A stretch of 64,000 bases of DNA from Sphingobacteriaceae bacterium (GTDB taxonomy: Bacteria; Bacteroidota; Bacteroidia; Sphingobacteriales; Sphingobacteriaceae), in contig JACMJM010000012.1 in assembly GCA_014380615.1 (NCBI GenBank), positions 1 to 64,000 of the forward strand. The letters run 5' to 3'. This document shows positions 33,777 to 44,262 of this stretch, piece after piece. The translations under genes were made by a program, and so were the position numbers. The notes below the pieces were generated by a model. It did no database searches. It was not told where the DNA came from and was given only the letters and a program-made list of their open reading frames with translations. Position 1 is the stretch's first letter. Each line of letters starts with the position of its first letter.

Positions 33777-35570
33777 TTATACCGGACTCTTTTCTATGCC
33801 TGTGGAGTTGAACTGCAAATCGTATAATCGCTTATAATAGCCATTCAACTTTAACAATTCCTGGTGCGATCCTGTTTCTTTTATTTCACCATGGTCAAGC
33901 ACGATAATTTTATCGGCGTTTTGGATGGTTGATAACCGGTGCGCAATTACGATGGAGGTACGGCCTTTCATCAATTTTTCGATGGTTTGTTGTATCAGGT
34001 ATTCGGTTTCGGTATCTACCGAGGAAGTGGCTTCATCCAGCACCAGAATTTTCGGGTTGTAAACCATCGCCCGGATAAAGGAAATTAATTGTGCCTGTCC
34101 TGAGGAGAGGGTAGAACCTCGTTCCATTACATCGTAATCGTAGCCTCCCGGCAGGCGTTCAATAAAATCGTGCGCGCCAGCTTCTTTGGCCGCTGCTATA
34201 AGCTGTTCTCTGGTAATCTCCGGATTATTAAGTGTTATATTATTCGATACCGAATCAGAAAAAAGGAATACATCCTGAATAACAGTAGCAATTTGGGTTC
34301 TCAGATAATTAAGGCGGTATTCACGAATATCCACTCCGTCTATTTTTACGCTTCCTTTGCTGATCTGGTAAAATCTGTTTAAAATGTTGATTACCGAGGA
34401 TTTTCCGGCTCCGGTGGCACCCACCAGCGCAAGTGTTTCGCCTGATTTAATTGAAAAATTAAGGCCTTTAAGAATCCAGTTTTCGTTTTCGGCTCCTTGG
34501 GTTTCGGGCTGGTAGGTAAACCATACATTCTCAAATGAGATTTCACCTTTTAGGTTTTTGGGCGCGAGTTTGCCGTTATCTTCTTCAATATCGGGGTGGT
34601 CTAAAACACTAAAAACACGCTCTGCGCCCACCATTCCCATTTGCAGGGTGTTGAATTTATCCGCAAGCTCGCGAATAGGGCGAAACATCATGTTAATATA
34701 CATAATGAATGATACCACCACTCCTGCAGAAATATCATGCTGGATAATCAGTTTGGATCCGTACCATACCAACAAACCCATGGATAACGACGAGATGATC
34801 TCTACTACCGGAAAGAAAATGGAATAATACCAGTTAGAGCGGATGTTTGCATCGCGATGCCTTCCGTTAATTTGTTTGAATTTTCGCATTTCCTGGTTCT
34901 CGCGTGCGAAGTATTTGATGATACTCATGCCCGAGATATGTTCCTGGAGAAAGGTGTTCAGGTTTCCTACCTGAGTTCTTACCTCCTGAAAAGCCGACTT
35001 TATCGCTTCTTTGAAAATGTAACTGGCTAAGATCAGCAGAGGCATAGGGGCGAGTACTACCAGGGTAAGTTCCCAATCGGTATAAAGCATTACGCCCAGG
35101 ATGACCGATAATTGAAGAATATCTCCGATGATGACGATTAGCCCTTCGGAAAAGATTTCGGCGATGGTTTCGAGGTCGGATACGGTTCTGGTAATTAACT
35201 GCCCTATTGGGGTGCGGTCGAAATATCTGAGTTTTAGTTTGCTGATGTGATTAAAAACGGCAATGCGCAAATCGCGAATGGTTGACTGGCCTAAGGTGTT
35301 TGTTAAAAAGGTATGAAAGTACTGTACAATAGTTTGAACCGCTAACAGAGCCAGTAATAAAAGAGTGATAGTAACAAGTCCATGATAGTTGTTTGTGAAG
35401 ATATGCTTATCGAGTGTGTACTGAATAAGCAAGGGGCGCAAAGGCGCGATGAGAGCCAAAGCTATAGTAAGCACCACCGACCAGATAAAAATGCCCATGT
35501 AAGGTTTTACGTACTGAAAAACACGTTTGAGTAAGTTTATATCGTAAGCTTTACCTGCTACTTTTGCCAT
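33777..35570 (-). CDS. ABC transporter, fused permease and ATPase (exporter type)
   Basis: A 597-residue half-exporter of the MsbA/MdlB type. Six hydrophobic segments span residues 1-310, then a nucleotide-binding domain with Walker A GATGAGKSSV near residues 383-392, signature LSSGQAQLISFIRA, Walker B ILVLDEATSSVD and the switch His in IVIAHRLSTI. It works as a homo- or heterodimer in the inner membrane and pumps a lipid or hydrophobic compound outward; the substrate cannot be read. It begins nine bases after the carboxylase gene and is probably co-transcribed with it. Confidence 0.9.
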   Translation of the reverse strand: MAKVAGKAYDINLLKRVFQYVKPYMGIFIWSVVLTIALALIAPLRPLLIQYTLDKHIFTNNYHGLVTITLLLLALLAVQTIVQYFHTFLTNTLGQSTIRDLRIAVFNHISKLKLRYFDRTPIGQLITRTVSDLETIAEIFSEGLIVIIGDILQLSVILGVMLYTDWELTLVVLAPMPLLILASYIFKEAIKSAFQEVRTQVGNLNTFLQEHISGMSIIKYFARENQEMRKFKQINGRHRDANIRSNWYYSIFFPVVEIISSLSMGLLVWYGSKLIIQHDISAGVVVSFIMYINMMFRPIRELADKFNTLQMGMVGAERVFSVLDHPDIEEDNGKLAPKNLKGEISFENVWFTYQPETQGAENENWILKGLNFSIKSGETLALVGATGAGKSSVINILNRFYQISKGSVKIDGVDIREYRLNYLRTQIATVIQDVFLFSDSVSNNITLNNPEITREQLIAAAKEAGAHDFIERLPGGYDYDVMERGSTLSSGQAQLISFIRAMVYNPKILVLDEATSSVDTETEYLIQQTIEKLMKGRTSIVIAHRLSTIQNADKIIVLDHGEIKETGSHQELLKLNGYYKRLYDLQFNSTGIEKSPV

Positions 35571-35579
35571 TGGGATGTA

Positions 35580-37121
35580 TCAGAGCGGAATATTTCCGTG
35601 CTTCTTTTTTGGGTGATTAACCACTTTGTTTTGCAGCATACTAAAGGCTTTTATCAGTTTGCTCCGCGTTTGCGAAGGTTCAATTACTTCGTCTATAAAG
35701 CCTCGTTCTGCCGCCCGGTAAGGGTTGGCAAAAATATCCGAATATTCTTTTTCTTTCTCAAGCCATTTTGCATTATGGTCTTGGGCTGACGCAATTTCTT
35801 TTTTAAAGATGATTTCGGCCGCGCCTTTTGCCCCCATAACCGCTATTTCCGCAGTTGGCCAGGCATAATTCATGTCAGATCCGATGTGCTTTGAATTCAT
35901 AACATCATACGCTCCGCCATAAGCTTTACGGGTAATTACGGTAATACGCGGTACTGTAGCTTCGCAGAAAGCGTAAAGCAGTTTTGCACCATTAACAATT
36001 ATGCCGTTCCACTCCTGGTCGGTTCCGGGTAAAAATCCGGGTACGTCTTCGAAAACCAAAAGAGGGATATTGAAGCAATCGCAAAAGCGAACAAACCGGG
36101 CCGCTTTTGTAGAGGCTTTAATATCAAGTACACCCGCCAGGAAAGCCGGTTGGTTGGCTACAATGCCGATACTTCGTCCCGCAAGGCGGCCAAAACCTAC
36201 TACAATATTTTCGGCAAAATCTTTATGCACTTCGAAAAAGGTGCCGTCATCTATAGCATGGTTAATCACATCACGGATATCGTAAGGCTGATTCGCGTTT
36301 TCGGGAAGGATGTTGTTTAGCTCGGGCCTCTCTTCGCTTGCGGCTTGATAGGGCAGGAGAGGAGCGGTTTCTTCGCAATTCTGCGGAACGTAACTCAGCA
36401 GCTTTTTAATATTTTCAATCGCTTCAATTTCGTTAGCACAGGCAAAATGCGTTACCCCTGATTTGACCGCATGTGTAGATGCCCCTCCAAGCTCTTCCGA
36501 AGTAACTTCTTCGTGGGTAACGGTTTTAACTACATTCGGCCCGGTTACGAACATGTACGAAGTGTGTTCAACCATAAGAATGAAGTCGGTAATAGCGGGA
36601 GAATAAACTGCTCCGCCTGCGCAGGGGCCCATAATCGCCGAAATTTGCGGAACCACACCAGAGGCCAGTGTGTTGCGGTAGAATATATCTGCATAGCCTC
36701 CAAGCGATACTACTCCTTCCTGTATTCTGGCCCCTCCTGAATCGTTAAGGCCAACTACCGGGGCTCCGTTTTTAAGAGCGAGATCCATAATCTTACAAAT
36801 TTTTTCGGCATGAGTTTCGGATAGAGAACCTCCGAATACCGTAAAATCCTGTGAAAATACATAGACCAGACGTCCGTTTATAGTGCCGTATCCGGTAACA
36901 ACGCCATCACCCGGGTACTTTTCCTGCTCCATTCCGAAGTCGGTAGAGCGATGGCTTACCAGCATGCCGATTTCTTCGAACGAATTTTCATCCAAAAGGA
37001 AATGCAGGCGTTCGCGGGCAGTTAGCTTTCCTTTTTTGTGCTGACTCTCAATGCGTTGCTGGCCACCTCCCTTAAGGGCTTGCTGGCGTTTTTCCTGTAG
37101 TTGAGTAAGTTTATTTTTCAA
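35580..37121 (-). CDS. Acyl-CoA carboxylase beta subunit (propionyl-CoA type)
   Basis: A 513-residue carboxyltransferase with the two crotonase-like domains of the PccB/MmdA family. It moves a carboxyl group from biotin to propionyl-CoA or methylmalonyl-CoA. Visible segments are [17 protein letters not shown] near residues 93-109, [20 protein letters not shown] near residues 124-143, [14 protein letters not shown] and a C-terminal [12 protein letters not shown]. The start is TTG (37121), because an in-frame stop lies just upstream and no early ATG exists. Biotin carrier and carboxylase genes are not in the window. Confidence 0.9.
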   Translation of the reverse strand: MKNKLTQLQEKRQQALKGGGQQRIESQHKKGKLTARERLHFLLDENSFEEIGMLVSHRSTDFGMEQEKYPGDGVVTGYGTINGRLVYVFSQDFTVFGGSLSETHAEKICKIMDLALKNGAPVVGLNDSGGARIQEGVVSLGGYADIFYRNTLASGVVPQISAIMGPCAGGAVYSPAITDFILMVEHTSYMFVTGPNVVKTVTHEEVTSEELGGASTHAVKSGVTHFACANEIEAIENIKKLLSYVPQNCEETAPLLPYQAASEERPELNNILPENANQPYDIRDVINHAIDDGTFFEVHKDFAENIVVGFGRLAGRSIGIVANQPAFLAGVLDIKASTKAARFVRFCDCFNIPLLVFEDVPGFLPGTDQEWNGIIVNGAKLLYAFCEATVPRITVITRKAYGGAYDVMNSKHIGSDMNYAWPTAEIAVMGAKGAAEIIFKKEIASAQDHNAKWLEKEKEYSDIFANPYRAAERGFIDEVIEPSQTRSKLIKAFSMLQNKVVNHPKKKHGNIPL

Positions 37122-37284
37122 GGTTCAATTATAAAAAAGCAAAGTACAGAATAATTATACAGAATGCCTTATGGAGGAAGCACAAACTGGCGGCGAATTT
37201 TTATCGTTTTCTGGCAGACAGGGATATTGGTTCGGTGATTTTCAAATTAACAATTTTAAACGTTGGAACTTTCAAGTTTGACAA

Positions 37285-37313
37285 CTTTGACAACTTTTAG
37301 AAAGTTGTTAAAG
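37285..37313. repeat. TTTGACAACTTT palindrome, copy 3
   Basis: CTTTGACAACTTT and AAAGTTGTTAAAG form the arms around TAG with one mismatch. An additional partial unit, TTTGACAACTTTGACAAC, begins at 37277. The core matches the copies at 13923 and 14958. Confidence 0.75.
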
Positions 37314-37443
37314 TTAGGCCTCCCTGCATATTGCTCATTGTTGCCATAGATTATCCTCCGAAACTTATCTCAAATATCCAATGATCTGAATTTAATTTTT
37401 GTGTAAAAAAACTGTTAGAGAGTAAAACATATTTCAATTTTAA

Positions 37444-37451
37444 TACTTTTG
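37444..37451 (+). promoter_or_regulatory. Putative -7 element of the SulP unit
   Basis: TACTTTTG matches TAnnTTTG and ends 15 bases before the ATG at 37466. Confidence 0.5.
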
Positions 37452-37465
37452 CATCTGTAAAGTTT

Positions 37466-37795
37466 ATGGAAAGAGAAAAATCGATAAAACTCTTCAGTAT
37501 TATTTTTTTAGCTGTCTTCTTTATGAAGATGGTTATTTCTGCTGCTCCATTAATTATTTCTCATTTTGACAAGAAGGCTGTTAACGCTGTTATCATGCAG
37601 CTTGAGATTGAGAATCACGCAAAATCAAATGATGTAAAGGAAACCTCTGTAAAAGAATATTTTACTATGAGTAGTTTTCGCTTTACTTTGCTCCACCCCA
37701 CACAACTTATGCTTTCGGAGATGATTACTGTTGATCATGATAAGCATATTCGGGCATTTTACCCTCCTGTACCTACACCGCCACCCAACGTTTAA
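37466..37795 (+). CDS. Small membrane-anchored protein upstream of SulP
   Basis: A 109-residue protein of unknown family. One hydrophobic segment (LFSIIFLAVFFMKMVISAA, residues 9-27) is followed by a hydrophilic part of about 75 residues, probably periplasmic, ending in a proline-rich tail (FYPPVPTPPPNV). It lies 86 bases upstream of the SulP transporter gene and has its own promoter element. Co-transcription with the transporter is likely since no strong terminator intervenes, but its role is not known. Confidence 0.65.
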   Translation: MEREKSIKLFSIIFLAVFFMKMVISAAPLIISHFDKKAVNAVIMQLEIENHAKSNDVKETSVKEYFTMSSFRFTLLHPTQLMLSEMITVDHDKHIRAFYPPVPTPPPNV

Positions 37796-37881
37796 GATTA
37801 ATTTCTTTCATTTGTTTTATACCCTGAATTCCTCAGGGCACTTAACTGTTATTTATTAATTTTTTACAAAACGTATTTTAT

Positions 37882-39486
37882 ATGGAAGCGAATTATGCTC
37901 CAGCTACTTCTGGTATTAAAAATTATCTCTCATCCCATAATTTAAAAAAGGATCTTCCCGCCAGTATTGTTGTTTTTTTAGTAGCACTACCATTATGTCT
38001 GGGTATAGCTTTAGCATCGGGGGCACCTTTATTTGCCGGATTGTTAACGGGTATAATTGGCGGAATAGTTGTGGCTTCGGCAAGTGGGTCGCAACTCAGC
38101 GTTAGTGGCCCTGCGGCAGGTTTAACGGTAATTGTATTTGGCGCAATTGCGCAGTTGGGATCTTATCCAACTTTTCTTCTGGCGATTGTATTAGCGGGAG
38201 TTTTTCAGATCATACTCGGACTTATAAAGGCCGGAACGATAGCGAATTATTTCCCATCGTCTGTTATTGAGGGAATGCTTGCCGCAATAGGTATTATCCT
38301 GATTTTAAAACAAATACCGCACGCTGTTGGGTATGATGCTGATTTCGAAGGCGACGAAAGTTTTCAGCAGCAAGGCAATGAAAATACGTTTTCAACTCTT
38401 ACAACTGCTTTGAGCAGGATTAGCTATGGTGCGGTAATAATTAGTGCGCTATCTCTGCTGGTTCTTATTTACTGGCCAAATGTTAAAAAGCTAAGCAACG
38501 TTCCAGCAGCTCTTGTGGTAGTAGCGATAGGAATACTTTTCAATCAATTGTTTAAGGGTACCGATTTTGCGATTCAGAGCGAACATCTGGTGAAGATTCC
38601 GATTGTGGGCTCTTTCACAGAGTTTACAAATCTTTTTATGTTTCCTGATTTTTCGCAGATAGGCAATAAAGATGTATGGATTGTTGCTTTAACGATTGCT
38701 ATTGTAGCTAGTTTGGAAACTTTATTAAGCCTGGAGGCGGTTGATAAAATTGACCCTTTAAAACGTGTATCGCCAACAAACAAAGAGTTATGGGCGCAGG
38801 GACTTGGGAACATGACCAGTGGTTTATTAGGCGGTATGCCTATGACGGCGGTTATTGTGCGTTCTTCAGCCAACGTTAATTCGGGTGGACGAACAAAAAT
38901 GAGTGCGATATTTCACGGACTCTGGCTCTTGGTAGCTTTGTTGGCTATTCCCGGGCTTATCAATCTCATTCCCTTGTCGTGCCTTGCCGCAATACTCTTA
39001 ATGACCGGATATAAACTGGCTAAAATTGGTTTGTTCGCTAAAATGTGGAGAAGCGGATACAGCCAATTCGTGCCTTTCGTGGTTACGGTTTTGGCGGTTG
39101 TTTTTACCGACTTGTTAAAAGGAGTAGCCATAGGTATGATGGTGTCGATTTATTTTATATTGAGAAATAATCTTCGTAACCCATATTTTTACCGGATAGG
39201 CTCGCACGGAGACAAAAAAGTAATCGACATTAAATTGGCCGAGGAAGTTTCTTTTTTAAATAAGGCGGCTATACAATATACCTTAGCTCATTTGCCTTAC
39301 GAAACAAATGTTAGAATAGACGGAAGCAATTGCCGGTATATCGATCCGGATGTATTGGAGGTAATTCATAATTTTAAACATAATGCCTATACAAAAGCTA
39401 TTATTGTAGAATTGGTAGACATTAAGGAAAAGTATGATATACCTAAGCTTAATGAATTGATTTATAAACCCGAAAATGTTAATTAA
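37882..39486 (+). CDS. SulP family anion transporter with STAS domain
   Basis: A 534-residue inner-membrane transporter. It begins with a segment typical of SulP proteins (KKDLPASIVVFLVALPLCLGI, residues 20-40) and has 10-12 membrane segments; SVSGPAAGLTVIV near residue 73 lies in the substrate site. From about residue 455 a short STAS domain follows (NVRIDGSNCRYIDPDVLEVI). The family carries sulfate, bicarbonate or other anions. The beta-carbonic anhydrase gene two bases downstream argues for bicarbonate. Confidence 0.9.
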   Translation: MEANYAPATSGIKNYLSSHNLKKDLPASIVVFLVALPLCLGIALASGAPLFAGLLTGIIGGIVVASASGSQLSVSGPAAGLTVIVFGAIAQLGSYPTFLLAIVLAGVFQIILGLIKAGTIANYFPSSVIEGMLAAIGIILILKQIPHAVGYDADFEGDESFQQQGNENTFSTLTTALSRISYGAVIISALSLLVLIYWPNVKKLSNVPAALVVVAIGILFNQLFKGTDFAIQSEHLVKIPIVGSFTEFTNLFMFPDFSQIGNKDVWIVALTIAIVASLETLLSLEAVDKIDPLKRVSPTNKELWAQGLGNMTSGLLGGMPMTAVIVRSSANVNSGGRTKMSAIFHGLWLLVALLAIPGLINLIPLSCLAAILLMTGYKLAKIGLFAKMWRSGYSQFVPFVVTVLAVVFTDLLKGVAIGMMVSIYFILRNNLRNPYFYRIGSHGDKKVIDIKLAEEVSFLNKAAIQYTLAHLPYETNVRIDGSNCRYIDPDVLEVIHNFKHNAYTKAIIVELVDIKEKYDIPKLNELIYKPENVN

Positions 39487-39488
39487 AA

Positions 39489-40175
39489 ATGGCTATCACG
39501 AATAAAAAATATAATATGGACCCCAATACTGAAATCAACAAACCAAGGCAGAGTTACGAGCAATTACTTAAAGGAAATAGAGATTTTGTTGAATCTACTA
39601 TAAGTGAAGACCCTGAGTATTTTAAAAAACTGGCCGAAGGCCAAAATCCTGAAGTGCTCTGGATAGGTTGTTCAGATAGTCGCGTGCCTGCTAACCAGCT
39701 TACAGGAACAAAGCCGGGCGAAGTTTTTGTACACCGCAACATTGCCAACGTATGTGTGCATACCGACATGAATATGCTAAGTGTACTCGATTATGCGGTG
39801 AATGTTCTAAAAGTTAAACATGTAATTGTTGCCGGACATTACGGTTGTGGTGGTGTTATCGCTGCGATGGGAAGCAAACAGTTCGGCGTAATTGATAACT
39901 GGCTTCGTCATATAAAAGATGTTTATCGTTTGCACGCACATGAGCTTGATTTAATATCGAATGAACAACAACGTGCGGACAGACTCGTAGAGTTAAATGT
40001 TCTTGAGCAGGTTTATAATTTGTGTAAAACCACTATCGTTCAAAACGCATGGCGTGAGCGTGAAGATCTTGAAATTCACGGCTGGGTGGTCGACATTCGG
40101 AGCGGATATGTAAAAGACCTTAAAATAAGCTGCAAAAATACCGATAATATGGCCAAGGTATTCGCATTGGATTAA
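39489..40175 (+). CDS. Beta-class carbonic anhydrase
   Basis: A 228-residue carbonic anhydrase, a cytoplasmic zinc enzyme for CO2-bicarbonate exchange. Zinc ligands and the Asp-Arg pair are in WIGCSDSRVPANQ near residues 57-69 and in AGHYGCGGV near residues 117-125 (His, Cys). It begins two bases after the SulP stop; another ATG nine codons later (39516) is a possible start. The pairing with SulP suggests joint supply of bicarbonate to carboxylases. Confidence 0.93.
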   Translation: MAITNKKYNMDPNTEINKPRQSYEQLLKGNRDFVESTISEDPEYFKKLAEGQNPEVLWIGCSDSRVPANQLTGTKPGEVFVHRNIANVCVHTDMNMLSVLDYAVNVLKVKHVIVAGHYGCGGVIAAMGSKQFGVIDNWLRHIKDVYRLHAHELDLISNEQQRADRLVELNVLEQVYNLCKTTIVQNAWREREDLEIHGWVVDIRSGYVKDLKISCKNTDNMAKVFALD

Positions 40176-40194
40176 TCTGATCGAAGGCCAAATT

Positions 40195-40230
40195 ATAAAG
40201 CCCTTTATGCTGCTGCATGAAGGGCTTTAT
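40195..40230. terminator. Bidirectional terminator between the carbonic anhydrase gene and gcvP
   Basis: ATAAAGCCCTTTATGC and GCATGAAGGGCTTTAT form a long stem with one wobble and a four-base loop, followed by TTTT on the plus strand and preceded by A-rich sequence. It lies between the ends of two convergent genes. Confidence 0.85.
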
Positions 40231-40245
40231 TTTTAGGTTAGATGT

Positions 40246-43131
40246 TTACACCAATGCTTCTTCCGCGTAGGCTTCCAGCGGAGGGCAAGAACAAATCAGT
40301 GTTCTGTCTCCATGGGTGTCGTTAACTCTTCCAACCGAGGGCCAGAACTTATGTTCGGCAACGTATGGTAAGGGAAATGCCGCCGCTTGTCTGGAGTACG
40401 GCCTTTCCCAGTCGTTGCTTGTTATTACAGCCGCTGTATGCGGAGCATTCTTTAGCAGATTGTTTAGTTTATCGATAGAGCCGTTTTCAACCTCGGTTAT
40501 TTCTTTACGGATAGCAATCATGGCATCACAAAAACGGTCGAGTTCATGCTTGGGCTCCGATTCTGTGGGCTCGATCATTAAAGTTCCGGGTACAGGGAAG
40601 GAGACAGTAGGAGCATGGAAGCCATAGTCCATTAATCTTTTAGCGATATCTGTAACCTCAATTCCGAAGTTTTTAAAAGCCCTGCAATCTAAAATCATCT
40701 CGTGCGCACAGCGGCCATTGCTGCCCGCATACAATACAGGATAATCTGTTTCCAGCCTTGCTTTAATATAGTTCGCGTTTAGAATTGCATATTTTGTTGC
40801 ATTAGTAAGGCCTTCTGCTCCCATCATCGCTATATAAGCGTGAGAGATGATTAAAATTGAAGCCGAACCCCAGGGAGCGGCAGATACCGCATGGATTGAT
40901 TGTTCATTGTTGATATCCACTACAGGATGTCCGGGCAGGAATGGAACGAGATGCTTAGCAACACCGATAGGCCCCATGCCTGGTCCGCCGCCTCCGTGCG
41001 GAATGCAAAAGGTTTTGTGAAGATTTAAGTGGCATACATCCGCACCTATATTGGCCGGGCTTGTTAATCCAACCTGTGCGTTCATATTGGCTCCATCCAT
41101 ATAAACCTGGCCGCCATTTTCGTGGATAATATCGCAGACTTCGATTATGGATTCCTCGAAAACACCATGTGTGGATGGATAGGTTACCATTAAACAAGAC
41201 AGGTCATCTTTGTGTTCTTCAGCCCTGGCTTTTAGATCGGCCACATCAATATTTCCATTTACATCACACTTCACTACCACTACTTTCATTCCCGCCATAG
41301 CGGCAGAAGCAGGGTTTGTTCCATGCGCAGATGCAGGGATAAGGGCAATGTTACGTTTTCCTTCCCCTCTGCTTTGATGAAATGCGCGAATAACCATCAA
41401 GCCAGCATACTCGCCCTGTGCGCCCGAATTGGGCTGGAGACTCATCGCCGCAAAGCCAGTAATTTCACTAAGCCATTTATTAAGTTCGTCGAAAATTTGC
41501 ATGTACCCGCCGGTTTGATCCAGAGGGGCAAATGGGTGCATCTTGCTAAATTCCGGCCATGTTACAGGAATCATTTCGCTGGTAGCATTCAGCTTCATGG
41601 TACACGAGCCCAAAGGAATCATTGAATCGCAAAGCGACAGATCTTTGCTTTCTAAAGACTTAATATAACGAAGCATTTCATGCTCCGAATGATGGGTGTT
41701 AAATACCGGATGGGATAAAAACTCTGATGAACGCAGCAGTTGGCCCGAAATTCTGGCCTCAAGCTTAATTTTTAGTTCATCGATGTTCAGGTCGTTGATG
41801 TTTTTTGCTTTCACCTTCGCAAATACCCTGATAATAGTTAATACATCCTGAAGGTTACTCGTTTCATCCAGTGAAATTGTTATTTCAGATCCCTGATAAT
41901 GAAAGTTCATTTCATTATTAATAGCCTCACCGTGGATAGCATTAGTTAGTTCTCCCGCATCTATTTTAATGGTGTCGAAAAAAGATTTGTTCTCTTGATT
42001 ATAACCTAAAGATTCAAGCGCGTCTGAAAGAAATACACTTAAACCGTGTACACGTTCGGCTATCGCTTTTAGGCCCTCTTTACCATGGTACGCAGCGTAC
42101 ATTCCGGCCATTATAGCTAATAAAGCTTGCGCGGTACAAATATTAGAAGTGGCTTTATCGCGTCGGATATGTTGCTCACGGGTTTGAAGGGCCATTCTAA
42201 GAGCATAATTTCCGGCCGAATCGATGCTTACTCCGATAATCCGCCCTGGCATACTTCGTTTGTATTCTTCTTTTGTGGCAAAGTAGGCGGCATGGGGGCC
42301 GCCGAATCCCATTGGTATGCCAAAACGTTGGGTGCTTCCAACCACAATGTCTGCTCCCCATTCTCCCGGGGGAGTTAATAATGTAAGGCTCAATATGTCG
42401 GCAACTACAGTAAGTTTAATGCCTTTTTCGTGAGCTTTATTTGCGAATTCGGTATAGTTGTATACCGTTCCGCTTGCCGCGGGATATTGAACAATCGCTC
42501 CGAATAAATCATCTGTTAATTCTGCGGTTTCATGATTACCAATTTGTAAGCTTATTCCGTAAGGAGCAGAGCGGGTTTTTAAAATGTCGATGGTTTGAGG
42601 GAAGATATCTTCGGAAACGAAGAACGTTTTTGCCAGCTGATTTTTACGAAGGCTGTATTGCATAAACATCGCTTCGGCGGCGGCGGTACCTTCGTCAAGC
42701 AGCGAGGCGTTTGCTATTTCCATTCCGGTTAGGTCGATAACCATAGTTTGGAAATTAAGTAAAGCCTGCAAACGTCCCTGCGAAATTTCGGCCTGATAAG
42801 GCGTGTATTGAGTATACCATCCCGGGTTCTCGAATATATTTCTAAGTATTACAGGTGGCGTAATGGTATCGTAATATCCCTGCCCGATATATGATTTGAA
42901 TACTTTATTTTTTGAAGCAGTATTTTTTAACCCGTTCAAATAATCAATCTCACTTTTAGGCGCAGGAAGATTAAGAGGTTGCTTCAATCTGATCTGATGT
43001 GGAATAGTTTGTTCTACTAATTCATCCATTGATGCAGCACCAACTTTTTTCAGCATTTCGGCTGTTTCTGTGGCGTTTGGAGCAATGTGACGAGATTCGA
43101 ATTTTTCCTGGAAATCTATATTTAAACTCAT
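40246..43131 (-). CDS. gcvP: Glycine dehydrogenase (aminomethyl-transferring)
   Basis: GcvP, 961 residues, the P protein of the glycine cleavage system with both halves fused. It decarboxylates glycine with pyridoxal phosphate and passes the aminomethyl group to the H protein. The PLP lysine is in [18 protein letters not shown] near residues 696-713. The N-terminal half has [15 protein letters not shown] and [16 protein letters not shown]. The other subunits are not in the window. A TACCTTTG element precedes it, and pdxJ (PLP synthesis) lies upstream. Confidence 0.96.
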   Translation of the reverse strand: MSLNIDFQEKFESRHIAPNATETAEMLKKVGAASMDELVEQTIPHQIRLKQPLNLPAPKSEIDYLNGLKNTASKNKVFKSYIGQGYYDTITPPVILRNIFENPGWYTQYTPYQAEISQGRLQALLNFQTMVIDLTGMEIANASLLDEGTAAAEAMFMQYSLRKNQLAKTFFVSEDIFPQTIDILKTRSAPYGISLQIGNHETAELTDDLFGAIVQYPAASGTVYNYTEFANKAHEKGIKLTVVADILSLTLLTPPGEWGADIVVGSTQRFGIPMGFGGPHAAYFATKEEYKRSMPGRIIGVSIDSAGNYALRMALQTREQHIRRDKATSNICTAQALLAIMAGMYAAYHGKEGLKAIAERVHGLSVFLSDALESLGYNQENKSFFDTIKIDAGELTNAIHGEAINNEMNFHYQGSEITISLDETSNLQDVLTIIRVFAKVKAKNINDLNIDELKIKLEARISGQLLRSSEFLSHPVFNTHHSEHEMLRYIKSLESKDLSLCDSMIPLGSCTMKLNATSEMIPVTWPEFSKMHPFAPLDQTGGYMQIFDELNKWLSEITGFAAMSLQPNSGAQGEYAGLMVIRAFHQSRGEGKRNIALIPASAHGTNPASAAMAGMKVVVVKCDVNGNIDVADLKARAEEHKDDLSCLMVTYPSTHGVFEESIIEVCDIIHENGGQVYMDGANMNAQVGLTSPANIGADVCHLNLHKTFCIPHGGGGPGMGPIGVAKHLVPFLPGHPVVDINNEQSIHAVSAAPWGSASILIISHAYIAMMGAEGLTNATKYAILNANYIKARLETDYPVLYAGSNGRCAHEMILDCRAFKNFGIEVTDIAKRLMDYGFHAPTVSFPVPGTLMIEPTESEPKHELDRFCDAMIAIRKEITEVENGSIDKLNNLLKNAPHTAAVITSNDWERPYSRQAAAFPLPYVAEHKFWPSVGRVNDTHGDRTLICSCPPLEAYAEEALV

Positions 43132-43156
43132 GAAATTGAAAGAATTGTGGGTGCCG

Positions 43157-43164
43157 CAAAGGTA
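43157..43164 (-). promoter_or_regulatory. Putative -7 element of gcvP
   Basis: On the minus strand TACCTTTG matches TAnnTTTG and ends 26 bases before the gcvP ATG. Confidence 0.5.
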
Positions 43165-43325
43165 GGAAAAATAGCCCTGTTGGCGAAGGATGACAACCTA
43201 TATGTGGAAAAACTGTGTTTGGTTAACAACTCTCCGACAGGGCAACGTATTGGAATTCAAGGGAACTTTATTTTCTCGATATCCGCCCTGTAGATTAACG
43301 ATCAACGCGACCTGAAGTATTTCAT

Positions 43326-44069
43326 CTAAAGAAAATCCCTCTCCAGCACCGCGTCTTCTATTTGTCTTAAATAAAGTTTTATAGTATGCTCCAATCCATA
43401 ATAAAGGGCATCGCAAATTAGAGCATGGCCTATGCTTACTTCCAGAAGATTAGGGATATGAATAGTGAAATGTTTAAGATTATTGAGGTCTAAATCATGG
43501 CCGGCATTTAAACCTAAGCCACAAGCTTGAGCCACCTTGGCTGCCTCAATGTAGGGCGCGATGGCCTTCTCTTTATCCTGATTAAAGCGATGGGCGTATG
43601 CTTCGGTATATAATTCAATCCTGTCGGTGCCGGTAGTTGCGGCTGCTTCAACCATTTTCGGGTCGGGATCAACAAAAATTGAAACGCGTATTCCTGCTTC
43701 TTTAAACTGAGCAATCACATCCCTCAAATACTGCTGATTGGCTATAGTATCCCAGCCATGGTTCGATGTGATTTGATTCAGGGCATCAGGAACCAAAGTA
43801 ACTTGCTCTGGTTGGTTATTGAGTACTAAATCTACAAAGCTTTGTTCCTGACAATTGCCCTCAATGTTAAACTCGGTAGTTATTGCCGCTTTTAACGCAT
43901 AAACATCCCGGTAACGAATATGCCTTTCATCCGGCCGCGGATGTATGGTTATTCCCTGGGCCCCAAACCGCTCGCAATCAAGAGCAACTTCAACCAAATT
44001 AGGATTATTGCCACCTCTGGAATTTCGAAGCGTAGCTATTTTATTGATGTTTACCGAAAGTTTTGTCAT
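43326..44069 (-). CDS. pdxJ: Pyridoxine 5'-phosphate synthase
   Basis: PdxJ, 247 residues, condenses 1-deoxyxylulose 5-phosphate with 3-amino-2-oxopropyl phosphate to give pyridoxine 5'-phosphate, the last ring-forming step of the DXP-dependent B6 route. Family segments are [17 protein letters not shown] near residues 4-20, [13 protein letters not shown] near residues 39-51, the catalytic TEFNIEGN region and [13 protein letters not shown] near residues 194-206. Its product feeds PLP enzymes such as GcvP downstream, but a 194-bp gap makes co-transcription uncertain. Confidence 0.94.
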   Translation of the reverse strand: MTKLSVNINKIATLRNSRGGNNPNLVEVALDCERFGAQGITIHPRPDERHIRYRDVYALKAAITTEFNIEGNCQEQSFVDLVLNNQPEQVTLVPDALNQITSNHGWDTIANQQYLRDVIAQFKEAGIRVSIFVDPDPKMVEAAATTGTDRIELYTEAYAHRFNQDKEKAIAPYIEAAKVAQACGLGLNAGHDLDLNNLKHFTIHIPNLLEVSIGHALICDALYYGLEHTIKLYLRQIEDAVLERDFL

Positions 44070-44262
44070 AACATAGATTATTTATCATTTTAAAACGAAG
44101 AAAACCGCCAGGTTGTAGAGTATGAAAACCACCGGAAAATTCCAGCCATACTTTTCGCTCCTGAAAATACAACAGTAAAGAACGAAAAGATAATGATGTA
44201 AAGCGATTCCTTTATCAATTTAATTGCGGAAGACTGAATGACCCGACTTATAAAAATGATGA

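Larger units (their letters stand above)
37122..37465. other. 344-bp intergenic stretch between divergent units
   Basis: It separates the carboxylase gene from the SulP unit. It holds the third TTTGACAACTTT palindrome (37285-37313) and, at the right end, the -7 element of the following gene. No coding frame is supported. Confidence 0.6.
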
